Source: Lichenicoccus sp964242335
GTDB taxonomy: Bacteria; Pseudomonadota; Alphaproteobacteria; Acetobacterales; Acetobacteraceae
DNA length: 64,000 bases
Reading direction: 5' to 3'
NCBI GenBank assembly: GCA_964242335.1
Contig: CAXTAY010000001.1
Coordinates: forward strand, 1-64,000
Shown one piece after another: positions 45,003-54,382 of the stretch. Each line of letters begins with the position of its first letter. The stretch's first letter is position 1. Made by a program: the position numbers and the translations under genes. Below the pieces are notes generated by a model. The model had not been told where the DNA came from. It made no database searches and saw nothing but the letters and a program-made list of their open reading frames with translations.

Positions 45003-45878
45003 GTGACGGATCGGCTAGAACCGGGTGGTCCGCGCCTTCCGGGAGCGGAGGGCGGGATCGCCCGCCGCGGCTTCTTCATGACCTCGCTGATGACCGGCCT
45101 GACGCTGGCCACGCCGCGCGCGCTGGCGCAGGTGATCCATACCGACGCATCGGGCCTGCACGCGGGAGAGGTGATGATCCCGGTCGCCGACGGGCACATC
45201 CCGGCCTACGCGGCGCGCCCTGACGGCGACGGGCCGTATCCGACGGTGCTGGTGATCGAGGAGATCTTCGGCGTCCACGACTACATCAAGGATGTCTGCC
45301 GCCGCCTGGCCCGCGCAGGCTATCTCGCGGTGGCGCCCGAACTATATGCGCGCCTAGCCGACCTGTCGAAGATGACCGACCCGCAGCAGATCATCCGCGA
45401 CGTCATCAGCAAGGCGCCGGACGCGACGGTGGTCAGCGACCTGGATGCCACCGCGGCCTGGGCTCGGGCGCAGGGGCGGGGCGATGCGCGGCTCGCGGTC
45501 ACCGGCTTCTGCCGCGGCGGCCGCGACACCTGGCTCTATGCGGCGCATAACCCGGTGCTCAGGGCCGCGGTCGCCTGGTATGGACCGGTCGGCGGCGCAC
45601 GGACCGGGATCCAGCCGCATACGGCGCTGGAACTGGCTCCGGGCCTGCGCTGCCCGCTGCTCGGGCTGTACGGAGCGGCGGACCAGAGCATCGCGCCGGA
45701 TCAGGCCCAGGCGGCTGCGGCCGCCGCGCGGCAGGCCGGCAAGACGGTGGAGATCGTGCTCTATCCGGGTGCCGGCCACGGGTTCCACGCGGACTACCGG
45801 CCGAGCTACGACCGCGCGGCGGCGGAGGATGGCTGGCGGCGCATGCTGGCCTGGTTCCGCGGCCACGGGATGGCCTGA
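45003..45878 (+). CDS. Dienelactone hydrolase family protein, Tat-exported
   Basis: A 291-residue alpha/beta-hydrolase. The nucleophile is cysteine in GFCRGG; the acid is in YGAADQ and the histidine in GAGHGFH, the dienelactone hydrolase triad. The N-terminus ARRGFFMTSLMTG is a twin-arginine signal, so it is exported folded. GTG 45003 is preceded by GGGAGGGAG and keeps the signal near the N-terminus. Confidence 0.9.
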   Translation: MTDRLEPGGPRLPGAEGGIARRGFFMTSLMTGLTLATPRALAQVIHTDASGLHAGEVMIPVADGHIPAYAARPDGDGPYPTVLVIEEIFGVHDYIKDVCRRLARAGYLAVAPELYARLADLSKMTDPQQIIRDVISKAPDATVVSDLDATAAWARAQGRGDARLAVTGFCRGGRDTWLYAAHNPVLRAAVAWYGPVGGARTGIQPHTALELAPGLRCPLLGLYGAADQSIAPDQAQAAAAAARQAGKTVEIVLYPGAGHGFHADYRPSYDRAAAEDGWRRMLAWFRGHGMA

Positions 45879-45915
45879 CCAGCCGCGACGAGTGCCCGGG
45901 AGATGCCGGTGAAGT

Positions 45916-46028
45916 GCCTCGGGCTTTGTCCTTGACCCCTTTAGGCCAAAGCCCCAGACCCCATTTCCAGAGCAGCGGATTTAAGTGGCCTCGCATCCGA
46001 AGGGGTCGGGGGCGATGCCCCTGCATTT
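45916..46028. repeat. REP-like intergenic repeat, inverted pair
   Basis: Same layout as the copy at 30705-30822. The left half, read on the minus strand, is GGGGTCTGGGGC, spacer, GGGGTCAAGGACAAAGCCC. The right half on the plus strand is GGGGTCGGGGGCGATGCCCC. The centre ATTTCCAGAGCAGCGGATTT resembles the other copy's centre. It lies upstream of the polyketide cluster, between co-oriented genes. Confidence 0.7.
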
Positions 46029-46043
46029 CAACCAGGGGTAAAG

Positions 46044-46370
46044 ATGTCGCACCTTGTCACGTCGGCGCCGGACCCGGCTCACGATCCACGCACGTCCGTC
46101 ATCCTCGACATCATCGCCAAGGAGACGCAGCTCGACCGGAACTCCCTGACCCTGGATGCATCGATCGAGGGGCTCGGCATTCCCTCGCTCGACATGGTGC
46201 AGACGATCTTCGAGATCGAGGCCCGCTACGACGTCGAGATCCCCGTGGTCGCCGATCGCGCCGGCGCCGAGTTCAGCACCATCGGCGATCTCGTGGCGCA
46301 CGTGCTGCGCGCCATCGACACCGCGTCGGCGACGGCGGCGGGACGGCTTCCGGGAGCCGCCACCGGGTGA
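46044..46370 (+). CDS. Acyl carrier protein
   Basis: A 108-residue carrier protein with phosphopantetheine-attachment serine S48 in GIPSLDMVQ, preceded by the acidic LDASIEGL. Extra residues at both ends make it longer than AcpP, so it is a dedicated carrier. The stop overlaps the ketosynthase GTG (GTGA). It should present the acyl starter to the ketosynthase and type III synthase that follow. Confidence 0.9.
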   Translation: MSHLVTSAPDPAHDPRTSVILDIIAKETQLDRNSLTLDASIEGLGIPSLDMVQTIFEIEARYDVEIPVVADRAGAEFSTIGDLVAHVLRAIDTASATAAGRLPGAATG

Positions 46371-47593
46371 GGCGTCGCGTCGCCATCACCGGCCTCGGCG
46401 CGATTGCCTCGATCGGAGCGGACGTTCCCGGCCTGTGGGACGCGATCAAGCGCGGCACCTCGGGCATCGGACCGATCGCCAACATCCCGACGCAGCGGCT
46501 GTCGACGCGGGTAGCCGCCGAGATACGTGGCTTCGATCCGCTGGCGCATTTCGACCCGCGCCGGCTGGCGCTGCTGGACCGGGCGGCGCAGCTCGCGCTG
46601 GTCGCGGCACGCGAGGCGGTGCGCGACGCCGGGATCGACACCCGGGCGACAGGCAGCCGCGGCGGCGTCGTGCTGGGTGCCGCGATCGGCCAGGAGACCA
46701 TCGACTCGTCCTACCACGCCCTGTATGGCGAGGGTGCCAGTCGGGTGCATCCCTTCTCCGTGCCGCGGATCATGCCGAGCGGCTCCGCTAGCCACGTCTC
46801 GATGGAGCTCGGCCTGCGCGGTCCCACCGTGGCCATGGCTTCGGCCTGCGCCTCGACGAACCATGCCATCGGACACGCCTTCCAGATGGTCCGCGCCGGC
46901 ATGCTGGACGTCGCCGTGACCGGCGGCGCCGATGCCTCGATCGTCGTCGGCGTGATCAAGGCGTGGGAAGGGCTGCGGGTGCTCAGTCCGGACGTGTGCC
47001 GGCCGTTCTCCGCCGACCGCGCGGGCCTGGTGATTGGCGAGGGCGGCGCGATGCTGGTGCTGGAGTCGTGGGACGAGGCGGTGGCGCGCGGCGCCACCAT
47101 ACAGGCCGAGCTGATCGGGTTCGGCAGCTCCGCCGACGCCGGCAACATCACCGCACCCGACGCCATCGGCGCCGCCGCCTCGATGCGCGCGGCGCTGGAG
47201 GATGCGGGCCTGCCGCCGCAGGCGGTCGGCTACGTCAATGCGCACGGCACCGGCACCCGGCTGAACGACCGTATCGAGGTCTCGGCGCTGCGCACCGTGT
47301 TCGGTGCCCATCTCGACCGCATGCCGGTCTCCTCGACCAAGTCGATGCTGGGTCATTGCATGACCGCGAGCGGGGCGCTCGAGCTGACCGCCACGGTGCT
47401 GGCGCTGCGCCACGGCATCCTGCCGCCGACGATCGGCTTCACGACGCCGGATCCGGCATGCGACATCGACTGCGTGCCCAACGCCGCGCGCGAGGCATCG
47501 GTCGAGATCGCGCTGTCGAACTCGTTTGCCTTCGGCGGGCTGAACGCGACCCTGGTCGTGCGCCGGGCCGCCTCGCTTCCGCACCGCCGCTAG
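46367..47593 (+). CDS. Beta-ketoacyl-ACP synthase (KAS II type)
   Basis: A 408-residue ketosynthase with nucleophile Cys ~161 in ASACASTNHA, the histidine in NAHGTGT and the lysine/histidine in STKSMLGHCMTASGALE. All three catalytic residues are present. The GTG at 46367 overlaps the carrier protein stop. Placed in an operon with a carrier protein and a type III synthase, it may extend or prepare a fatty acyl starter. Confidence 0.92.
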   Translation: MRRRVAITGLGAIASIGADVPGLWDAIKRGTSGIGPIANIPTQRLSTRVAAEIRGFDPLAHFDPRRLALLDRAAQLALVAAREAVRDAGIDTRATGSRGGVVLGAAIGQETIDSSYHALYGEGASRVHPFSVPRIMPSGSASHVSMELGLRGPTVAMASACASTNHAIGHAFQMVRAGMLDVAVTGGADASIVVGVIKAWEGLRVLSPDVCRPFSADRAGLVIGEGGAMLVLESWDEAVARGATIQAELIGFGSSADAGNITAPDAIGAAASMRAALEDAGLPPQAVGYVNAHGTGTRLNDRIEVSALRTVFGAHLDRMPVSSTKSMLGHCMTASGALELTATVLALRHGILPPTIGFTTPDPACDIDCVPNAAREASVEIALSNSFAFGGLNATLVVRRAASLPHRR

Positions 47594-47629
47594 GTCGCGC
47601 GCGAACACCATGACCCGGATTGCCGCCAG

Positions 47630-48715
47630 ATGATGCCGCACATCAACCGCATCGGCACGGCCGTGCCCGAGCACGACGTGCACGTGCCGTTCCTCGCCTT
47701 CGCCCGCACGTTGCTGACCGACGACCGCGCGCGCATGGTGTTCGAGCGCATGGCCGAGCGTTCGGGCATCGCGCACCGCTACTCGGCGCTGCGTCCGGGC
47801 AACATGCAGGCCGGCGAGGTCGATGCGGACGGCTTCTACCGGCGAGGCAATTTCCCGGGCACGGCGGCGCGGATGCGCCTGTACGAGCGGTTCGCGCGCC
47901 GCCTGGCGCTGCGTGCGGTCGAGGCGCTCGATCTCGGCGCCGAGCGACACCGCATCACCCAGATCGTGGTCGCCTCCTGCACCGGCTTCACCGCGCCCGG
48001 GCTGGACCTGCAGCTCGCCGAGGCGCTCGCCCTGCCGGCCTCGGTGGGACGTACCCTGGTCGGCTTCATGGGCTGCTCGGCGGCGGTGCCGGCACTCCGG
48101 GTCGCCTGCGACGCCGTGCGGGCCGATCCGCAGGCGCGCGTGCTGGTGGTGAATTGCGAGCTCAGCACCCTGCACCTGCAGGAGAGCGCGGACCTGGAGA
48201 CGGTGCTGTCCTTCATGCTGTTCGCCGACGGCGCGTCGGCCGCCCTGGTCAGCGCCGATCCGGTCGGGCTCGCGGTCGAGGGCTTCCGCAGCGTCATCGT
48301 GCCGGACAGCGCCGACCTGATCACCTGGCGCATCGGCGATCAGGGTTTCGACATGCACCTGTCCGGCAAGGTGCCGGGACGGATCGCCGCCGTGCTGCGC
48401 GCCGAGCGCCTCGGCGAGGCGTCCGGCATCGCTCCTGGCCTGCTCGCCGGAGAGGGGACGCAGGCGTACGACTTGTGGGCGGTGCATGCCGGCGGCCGCA
48501 CCGTGCTCGATGCGGTCGAGATCAGCCTCGGGCTGGATCCGCAGGCGCTGCGCCACTCGCGCGGCGTGCTGCATGATTGCGGCAACATGTCGTCGGCGAC
48601 GGTGATGTTCGTGCTGGCGCGCATGCTCGCCGAGCAGGAGGGGCGCCGCGGGCTCGGCATGGCGTTCGGGCCCGGCATGGTCGCGGAGACCTTCCGCTTC
48701 TCGCGCGCCGCATGA
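47630..48715 (+). CDS. Type III polyketide synthase (chalcone synthase family)
   Basis: A 361-residue homodimeric synthase. Catalytic triad: C149 in FMGCSAA, H286 in AVHAGG and N319 in CGNMSSA, all intact. Members elongate acyl-CoA or acyl-ACP starters with malonyl-CoA to resorcinols, pyrones or phloroglucinols. The ACP and KAS upstream suggest a fatty acyl starter, as with alkylresorcinol synthases. ATG 47630 (or 47633). Its stop overlaps the methyltransferase ATG. Confidence 0.93.
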   Translation: MMPHINRIGTAVPEHDVHVPFLAFARTLLTDDRARMVFERMAERSGIAHRYSALRPGNMQAGEVDADGFYRRGNFPGTAARMRLYERFARRLALRAVEALDLGAERHRITQIVVASCTGFTAPGLDLQLAEALALPASVGRTLVGFMGCSAAVPALRVACDAVRADPQARVLVVNCELSTLHLQESADLETVLSFMLFADGASAALVSADPVGLAVEGFRSVIVPDSADLITWRIGDQGFDMHLSGKVPGRIAAVLRAERLGEASGIAPGLLAGEGTQAYDLWAVHAGGRTVLDAVEISLGLDPQALRHSRGVLHDCGNMSSATVMFVLARMLAEQEGRRGLGMAFGPGMVAETFRFSRAA

Positions 48716-49407
48716 TCGACCTGTCGTCGCGCGCCGCCGGACCGGAGATCCTGGACGGCGAGGATGTCGGGCCGCAGACCTTCGCCCGGGTGATGGACGA
48801 CCTCGCTTCGGTCAGCCGGCTCATGCTGGCCCACGGCCCCACGATCGGCTTCCTGCACCGTGCCGCCCGAACCCTGCCGCGCGGCAGCACGATCCGGATC
48901 CTCGATGTCGGCTGCGGCGAGGGCGACCTGCTGCGCCGGATCCGCCGCTGGGCGAGCGGACGCGGCCTGCGGGCGCAGCTGACCGGGATCGACCTCAATC
49001 CGCGCAGCGCGGTCGCCGCGCGCGCCAGGACGCCACCGGCGATGGCGATCGACTACGTGACCGGCGACATCTTCGATCGCAGCGAAGACGCCGACCTGGT
49101 GGTCAGTTCGCTGTTCGCGCATCACCTGACCGACGCCCAGGTGGTTCGCTTCCTGCGCTGGATGCAGCGTCACGCCGGGCGCGGCTGGTTCGTCAACGAC
49201 CTGCATCGCCATGCCGTCGCCTATCACGGCTTCGGCGTCGCCGCGCGCGCGGCGGGCTGGCACCGGATCGTGCGCCGCGACGGCCAGACCTCGGTGGCGC
49301 GCGGGTTTCGTCCGCAGGAGTGGCACGCGCTGCTCGCCCGCGCCGAAATCGTCGCCCGGGTGCGCTGGACACCGATGTTCCGCCTCTGCGTCGAGAAGAT
49401 CGGCTGA
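48712..49407 (+). CDS. Class I SAM-dependent methyltransferase
   Basis: A 231-residue Rossmann-fold methyltransferase with motif I DVGCGEGD, the acidic residue in GIDLNPRS and motif IV-like VSSLFAHHL. It overlaps the polyketide synthase stop by four bases (ATGA), implying it methylates the synthase product. ATG 48712 gives the expected length; an open frame further upstream is a shadow of the synthase. Confidence 0.9.
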   Translation: MIDLSSRAAGPEILDGEDVGPQTFARVMDDLASVSRLMLAHGPTIGFLHRAARTLPRGSTIRILDVGCGEGDLLRRIRRWASGRGLRAQLTGIDLNPRSAVAARARTPPAMAIDYVTGDIFDRSEDADLVVSSLFAHHLTDAQVVRFLRWMQRHAGRGWFVNDLHRHAVAYHGFGVAARAAGWHRIVRRDGQTSVARGFRPQEWHALLARAEIVARVRWTPMFRLCVEKIG

Positions 49408-49427
49408 GCCGATGCACGCCGCGCGAG

Positions 49428-51017
49428 ATGAGCAGCCCGCTCGCCTACGACGCTGACGTCGTCGTCGTAGGCCTGGGGCCGACCGGGCTGACGGCGGCCA
49501 ACCTGCTCGCGGCGCGCGGCATCCGCACCCTGGTCGTGGAACGCGAGATCGAGATCTATCCGCGTCAGCGCGCCATCGCCATCGACGAGGACGCGCTGCG
49601 GATCTGGCAGGGCGTCGGACTGCTGGATCCCGTCATCGCCCACATGAGCACGCACGTCACCCTGCATTTCCACCATCGCGACAGGATCTTCCTGAGCTGC
49701 GACCTGCGCGGCGGCGGCCGCCAGGGCCTGCCCGGCATGTGCTTCTTCCACCAGCCGCAGGTGGAGCAGGTGCTGCGCGACGGCCTGGCGCGACGCACCG
49801 ACCGGGTCGAGCTGTGCGGCGGCCACGAGCTAGTCTCGATCGAGCAGGACGCGCTCGGCGTCACCGTGGGCATCCGCGACCTGCGCGCGGACGGCGCCGC
49901 GTCGTCGGCGATACGCCTGGTGCGCGCGCGCTACCTGATCGGCTGCGACGGCGGGTCCAGCACCGCGCGCAAGCTGCTCGGCATCGCGCTGTCGGGACGG
50001 TCGATCGAGGAGCCGTGGATCGATATCCAGGCCCGCGCGCGCTTCCCGCACGAGGCGTCCGGCCACCTCGACTTCAACTATATCGCCGATCCCGCGCGAC
50101 CCGGGGTCGATTGCTACGCCTCGATGGGACAGCATCGCTGGGAGTTCCGGCTACGACGCGACGAGGATCCGGATGCCGCCCAGAGCCCTGATGGCCTGCG
50201 CGCGCTGCTCGCCAGCCGCGGCGTCGACGCCGACCAGATCGAGATCCTGAGAAGCTGGGCCTACGTGTTCCACGTGCGCCAGGCCGAGCGCTGGAAGTGC
50301 GGGCGCGCCTTCCTCTGCGGCGACGCCGCGCACATCATGCCGCCCTTCGCCGGGCAAGGCGTGAGTTCGGGGGTGCGCGACGTGGGCAACCTGTGCTGGA
50401 AGCTCGCGGCGGTGCTGCACGGCGCGCCGGCCTCGCTGCTCGACAGCTACGAGAGCGAGCGGCGCCCCAACGTCGCGGCGCTGACCCGGCTCTCGCTGCG
50501 CATCGGCGCGCTGGTGATGGTGCAGAGCCCGTTCCTCGCCGCCTGCCGCGACGTCGCCTGCCGGATCGCGGCACGGCTGCCCTGGCTCGGCAGCCGCATC
50601 CGCGAGTTCCGCATCAAGCCGGACTGGGTGTGCGGTCCGGGCCTGCTTGCCGCGACGCGGTCCTGGCGCAGCCCGGCCGGACAGCTGGTCTGGCAGCCCT
50701 GGGTGGTGCCGGCCTCGGGCTATCGCCGGCGTCTGGATGATCTGCTCGGCATGGGCTGGGCATACCTGTCGTGGCGCAGGCCGAACATGCCCGCTCATCT
50801 CCGCGACGCCGGCGTGCGGGAGTTCGTGGCGCACGAGGCCGGACGATCCTGGAGGGGGCTTGCGGATCACGAATTCATCGACATCGAGGGCCGGCTGCGC
50901 GTCCAGTTCCGGCGCCACTGCGCGCGCGGCCTGCTGATCCGGCCCGACCGCTTCATCTACGGGTCAGACCGCGACGACCTCTTCGTGGACCTGCCGGGTC
51001 TCGCGGGTCCGGGGTAG
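49428..51017 (+). CDS. FAD-dependent aromatic hydroxylase (MhpA/PheA-type)
   Basis: A 529-residue group A flavoprotein monooxygenase. FAD-binding motifs are VGLGPTGLTAANLLAARG, CDGGSSTAR and the GD box CGDAAHIMPPFAGQG. It resembles 3-(3-hydroxyphenyl)propionate hydroxylase. As last gene of the cluster, 20 bases after the methyltransferase, it probably hydroxylates the aromatic ring made by the type III synthase. ATG 49428 is the natural start. Confidence 0.92.
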   Translation: MSSPLAYDADVVVVGLGPTGLTAANLLAARGIRTLVVEREIEIYPRQRAIAIDEDALRIWQGVGLLDPVIAHMSTHVTLHFHHRDRIFLSCDLRGGGRQGLPGMCFFHQPQVEQVLRDGLARRTDRVELCGGHELVSIEQDALGVTVGIRDLRADGAASSAIRLVRARYLIGCDGGSSTARKLLGIALSGRSIEEPWIDIQARARFPHEASGHLDFNYIADPARPGVDCYASMGQHRWEFRLRRDEDPDAAQSPDGLRALLASRGVDADQIEILRSWAYVFHVRQAERWKCGRAFLCGDAAHIMPPFAGQGVSSGVRDVGNLCWKLAAVLHGAPASLLDSYESERRPNVAALTRLSLRIGALVMVQSPFLAACRDVACRIAARLPWLGSRIREFRIKPDWVCGPGLLAATRSWRSPAGQLVWQPWVVPASGYRRRLDDLLGMGWAYLSWRRPNMPAHLRDAGVREFVAHEAGRSWRGLADHEFIDIEGRLRVQFRRHCARGLLIRPDRFIYGSDRDDLFVDLPGLAGPG

Positions 51018-51025
51018 CCGTCTGC

Positions 51026-54000
51026 TCAGCGCTGCTCGATCAGCCTGCCGACCTTCGCGAGCAGCGCGTCGACGGTGAAGGGCTTGGTCAGGAGCTGCAT
51101 GCCCGGCTTCGGCGCATCGCCGATCTCGGCGTCGGTGACGAAGCCGGTGATGAACAGCACCTTCAAGGCCGGCCTCGCGGCACAGGCGGCATCGGCGAAC
51201 TGGCGCCCGTTCAGGCCCGCCGGCAGCCCGAGATCGGTGATCAGCAGGTCCAACGGACGGGCATGCAGCACCCGCAGGCCGGACGCGGCGTCCCTGGCTT
51301 CGATCACCTCGCAGCCCAGCTCCCCCAGCGCCTCGGCGACCACCATGCGCACTGCCTCCTCGTCGTCGACCACCAGCACGCGCGCGCCGCGACCGCTGGG
51401 CGGCCGCGGCACCGCCGGCTCCGGCACGGCAACGGCCGCCGGCACGCCCTCCTGGGCCGGCAGGTAGAGCCGGAACACGGTGCCGCGACCGGGCTCGCTC
51501 TCGATGTGCACGTGGCCCGCCGACTGCTTGACGAAGCCGTACAGCGTCGACAGCCCGAGCCCCGTGCCGCGCCCGATCGGCTTGGTCGTGAAGAACGGCT
51601 CGAAGGCGCGTGCCTTCACCTCCGCGTCCATGCCGGTGCCGCTGTCGGTGACCTGGATCGAGACGTAGCGGCCCGGCTCGATCTCGCCCTCACGCACCGG
51701 TGGCGCGCGCTCGTCGAGAAGCGCGTTGCCGGTCTCGATGCCGAGGCGGCCGCCGTCCGGCATCGCGTCGCGGGCGTTGATGGTGAGGTTGAGGATCGCG
51801 CTCTCGAGCTGGTTGACGTCGCAGCGGGTCGGCCACAGCCCATCCGGCAGCGCCATCTCCAGCTCGATCGAGGGTCCGAGCGTGCGTCGCAGCAGCTCCT
51901 CCATCCCCGCCACCAGGCGGTTGACCTCGAGCAGCTGCGGGTCGAGCGGTTGCCGACGCGAGAACGCCAGCAGGCGTCGCGTGAGCCCGGCCGCCCGATC
52001 CGCCGCGAGGGCCGCCATGCCGATATAGCGCTGAAGGTCGTCGAGGCGGCCATCCTCGGCCCTGCGCCGGGCGAGCTCCAGGGCGCCGCCGATGCCGGTC
52101 AGCAGGTTGTTGAAGTCGTGCGCGATGCCGCCGGTGAGCTGGCCGACCGCCTCCATCTTCTGCGCCTGGCGGAGCTGCTCCTCCGCCCGGCCGAGAGCTT
52201 CGGCGGCTTCCTTCTCGGCGGTGATGTCCTGGCCGACCGCGTGGATGAAGCGCTCGTCCGGCACCGCGGTCCAGGACAGCCAGCGGTAGCGCCCGTCCCT
52301 GTGCCGGTAGCGGTTCTCGAAGCGACGCGAGGTCACCCCCTGGGCGAGCTTCTCGGCCTCGGCGACGGTGCGCGCGAGATCGTCGGGATGCACGAAGAGC
52401 AGCATCGAGGCGCCGACCAGCTGGTCCGCGGTCCAGCCGAGCAGCACGGTCCAGGCCGGGTTGACCGCGGTGATGGTGCCGTCGAAGCGCGCCACCAGCA
52501 TGGCGCTGGTCGACAGGCGCCACATCCGGTCGCGATCGGCGGTGCGTTCCTCCACGCGCGCTTCCAGCGAGGCGTTGAGGTCGCGCAACGCCACTTCGGC
52601 ACGGGCGCGCTCGACCGCGATCCAGGTGCGGGCGGCGGCCTCGCGGAGGATCTCCGCATCGTCCTCGCTCCAGCGATGCGGACCGTCGTGATGGGCGAAC
52701 AGGAACGCGACCGTGCGGCCGTATCGCTGCACCGGTGCCGCGAGGATCGCCCGGACGCCGCTCGCGACCGGCCGGCCGGCGAGGTCGTCGAGGCGAAGCA
52801 CCCGCCCGGCGCGCAGTTCGGCCGCATCGGTGGGGCCATACTCGGCCAGCAGATCCAGTCGGGGCGCGCCAGGCCGGATGCCGCTCGACGCGTCCCAGAT
52901 GCAGGCCGGGCTCGAGATCCCGGTCGCGTCTGCGACGTCGACATAGCCGGCGCTCGGCACTCCGAGATGGCGAGCCAGCGCCTCCGTGGCGGCAGCCAGC
53001 ATCGCATCCGGGTCGTCGAACAGGTCGCGCAGACGGTCCCCGAGTGCGAGCAGGAAGGTCTGCCGGGTCTCGGCGATCTTGCGCGCGGTGATGTCGATCG
53101 CGGTGCCGACGGCGCGGTAGCAGCGTCCGCGGTCGAACAGGCCCTTGCCCTTCGATGCCACCCATCGGACGATGCCGTCCTCCCTGCCGATCGTGCGGTA
53201 TTCGACGTCGTAGGCGGCGCGGATCGCGGGATCGAGGGCCGCGACGAACGCCGCGACGGTGGCGTCACGATCCTCGGGATGCAACCCGGCGGCGTAGTCG
53301 GCGCGGTCACAGGGAGCATCCGGCGAGATGCCGAACATGGCCTTGGTGCGGTCCGACCAGGTCAGCAGGTTGGCCGCCAGGTCGAGATCCCAGGTGCCGA
53401 TCTCCGCCGCCTCGGTCGCCAGGCGCAGCGACTGCTCGCTCAGCTCCAGCCGCGAGGCCGCGGCACGGCGCTGGGTGACGTCGAGCGAGGTGCCGGCCAT
53501 GCGCAGCGGGGCCGCGTCGGCACCGCGCACCAGCTGCGCGCGCAGCTGCACCCAGCCGACGCTGCCATCGGCCCGCACGACGCGAATTTCGACGTCATAG
53601 TCGGTTCCGGAGGCGATGGAATGTTCGACCGCCTGGCGCATGCGCGGCCGGTCGTCAGGATGTATCGCGGCCTCGAGATCGTGGTAGCCGAACGGGGCCG
53701 AGCGCTCGCGCCCGAAGATCTCGCGGCACAGCGGCGACGTCGTCAGCAGGCGGCTGCCGAGATCGAGTTCCCAGATCCCGAGGCGGCCGGCCTCGGTGGC
53801 GAAACGCAGCCTCGCTTCTCCGTCCTGCAGCGCGCGGGTGCGGCCGGCCGCCTCGGCGACGAGGGCGGCGTTGTGGATCTCCAGGCCGTCCAGCCGCTCG
53901 CGCTGCGCGGTGACGTCGAACTGGCTGGCGAAGAAATAGGCCAGGGTGCCGTCGGAATCGTGCACCGGCGCCATCAGCAGCCGGTTCCAGAACGGCTCGC

Positions 54001-54316
54001 CATCCTTGCGGTAGTTGCGGATGTCGATCTCGATCGGCCGAGCCGTGCGGATCGCGTCGCGGATCCGCTCGATCGCCACCGGATCCGTCCCCGGGCCCTG
54101 CAGGAAACGGCAGTTGCGGCCGACGACCTCCTGGTATGCGTAGCCGGTCAGGCGGCAGAACGCATCGTTGACGAAGATCAGCGGATTATCCGCCAGGCGG
54201 AAATCCGAGATCACCATCGGCATCGGTGTCGCCCGCACCGCCGCGACGAACGGATCAGGGGGGCCGGCCTGCCGTGCGATCGAACGGGACGGCTCATCTT
54301 CGGAGACATCGCTCAT
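51026..54316 (-). CDS. LOV-PAS-GAF hybrid histidine kinase with receiver domain
   Basis: A 1096-residue sensor. Residues ~25-130 form a LOV domain with the flavin-adduct cysteine C69 in GRNCRFLQ. Two PAS domains, a GAF-like domain and another PAS follow, then HisKA with the phosphorylated histidine in GGIAHDFNNLL. Next come the HATPase (DNA-gyrase-like N and G boxes around INARDAMPDGG and TGLGLSTLYG) and a C-terminal receiver with aspartate in ITDLGLPAG. No transmembrane segment, so it is a soluble blue-light-capable kinase. It is convergent with the polyketide cluster. Confidence 0.93.
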   Translation of the reverse strand: MSDVSEDEPSRSIARQAGPPDPFVAAVRATPMPMVISDFRLADNPLIFVNDAFCRLTGYAYQEVVGRNCRFLQGPGTDPVAIERIRDAIRTARPIEIDIRNYRKDGEPFWNRLLMAPVHDSDGTLAYFFASQFDVTAQRERLDGLEIHNAALVAEAAGRTRALQDGEARLRFATEAGRLGIWELDLGSRLLTTSPLCREIFGRERSAPFGYHDLEAAIHPDDRPRMRQAVEHSIASGTDYDVEIRVVRADGSVGWVQLRAQLVRGADAAPLRMAGTSLDVTQRRAAASRLELSEQSLRLATEAAEIGTWDLDLAANLLTWSDRTKAMFGISPDAPCDRADYAAGLHPEDRDATVAAFVAALDPAIRAAYDVEYRTIGREDGIVRWVASKGKGLFDRGRCYRAVGTAIDITARKIAETRQTFLLALGDRLRDLFDDPDAMLAAATEALARHLGVPSAGYVDVADATGISSPACIWDASSGIRPGAPRLDLLAEYGPTDAAELRAGRVLRLDDLAGRPVASGVRAILAAPVQRYGRTVAFLFAHHDGPHRWSEDDAEILREAAARTWIAVERARAEVALRDLNASLEARVEERTADRDRMWRLSTSAMLVARFDGTITAVNPAWTVLLGWTADQLVGASMLLFVHPDDLARTVAEAEKLAQGVTSRRFENRYRHRDGRYRWLSWTAVPDERFIHAVGQDITAEKEAAEALGRAEEQLRQAQKMEAVGQLTGGIAHDFNNLLTGIGGALELARRRAEDGRLDDLQRYIGMAALAADRAAGLTRRLLAFSRRQPLDPQLLEVNRLVAGMEELLRRTLGPSIELEMALPDGLWPTRCDVNQLESAILNLTINARDAMPDGGRLGIETGNALLDERAPPVREGEIEPGRYVSIQVTDSGTGMDAEVKARAFEPFFTTKPIGRGTGLGLSTLYGFVKQSAGHVHIESEPGRGTVFRLYLPAQEGVPAAVAVPEPAVPRPPSGRGARVLVVDDEEAVRMVVAEALGELGCEVIEARDAASGLRVLHARPLDLLITDLGLPAGLNGRQFADAACAARPALKVLFITGFVTDAEIGDAPKPGMQLLTKPFTVDALLAKVGRLIEQR

Positions 54317-54368
54317 CGTCAGATCGTGCTCCTCGATCTCCGCCCCCGACCTCGCGGCGCGGCCGTCG

Positions 54369-54382
54369 GAGCTTCGAAGCTC
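54369..54382. promoter_or_regulatory. 14-bp perfect palindrome in the kinase upstream region
   Basis: GAGCTTCGAAGCTC lies in the 237-base gap between the divergent kinase and histone-deacetylase-like genes, about 50 bases upstream of the kinase start. It could be an operator. No further copy was noticed nearby. The rest of the gap holds nothing I can assign except an AT-rich patch near 54473-54485. Confidence 0.3.

Noticed and set aside
46226..48574. Long minus-strand frame opposite the ketosynthase and type III synthase
   Set aside because: Shadow of two genes with intact catalytic residues.
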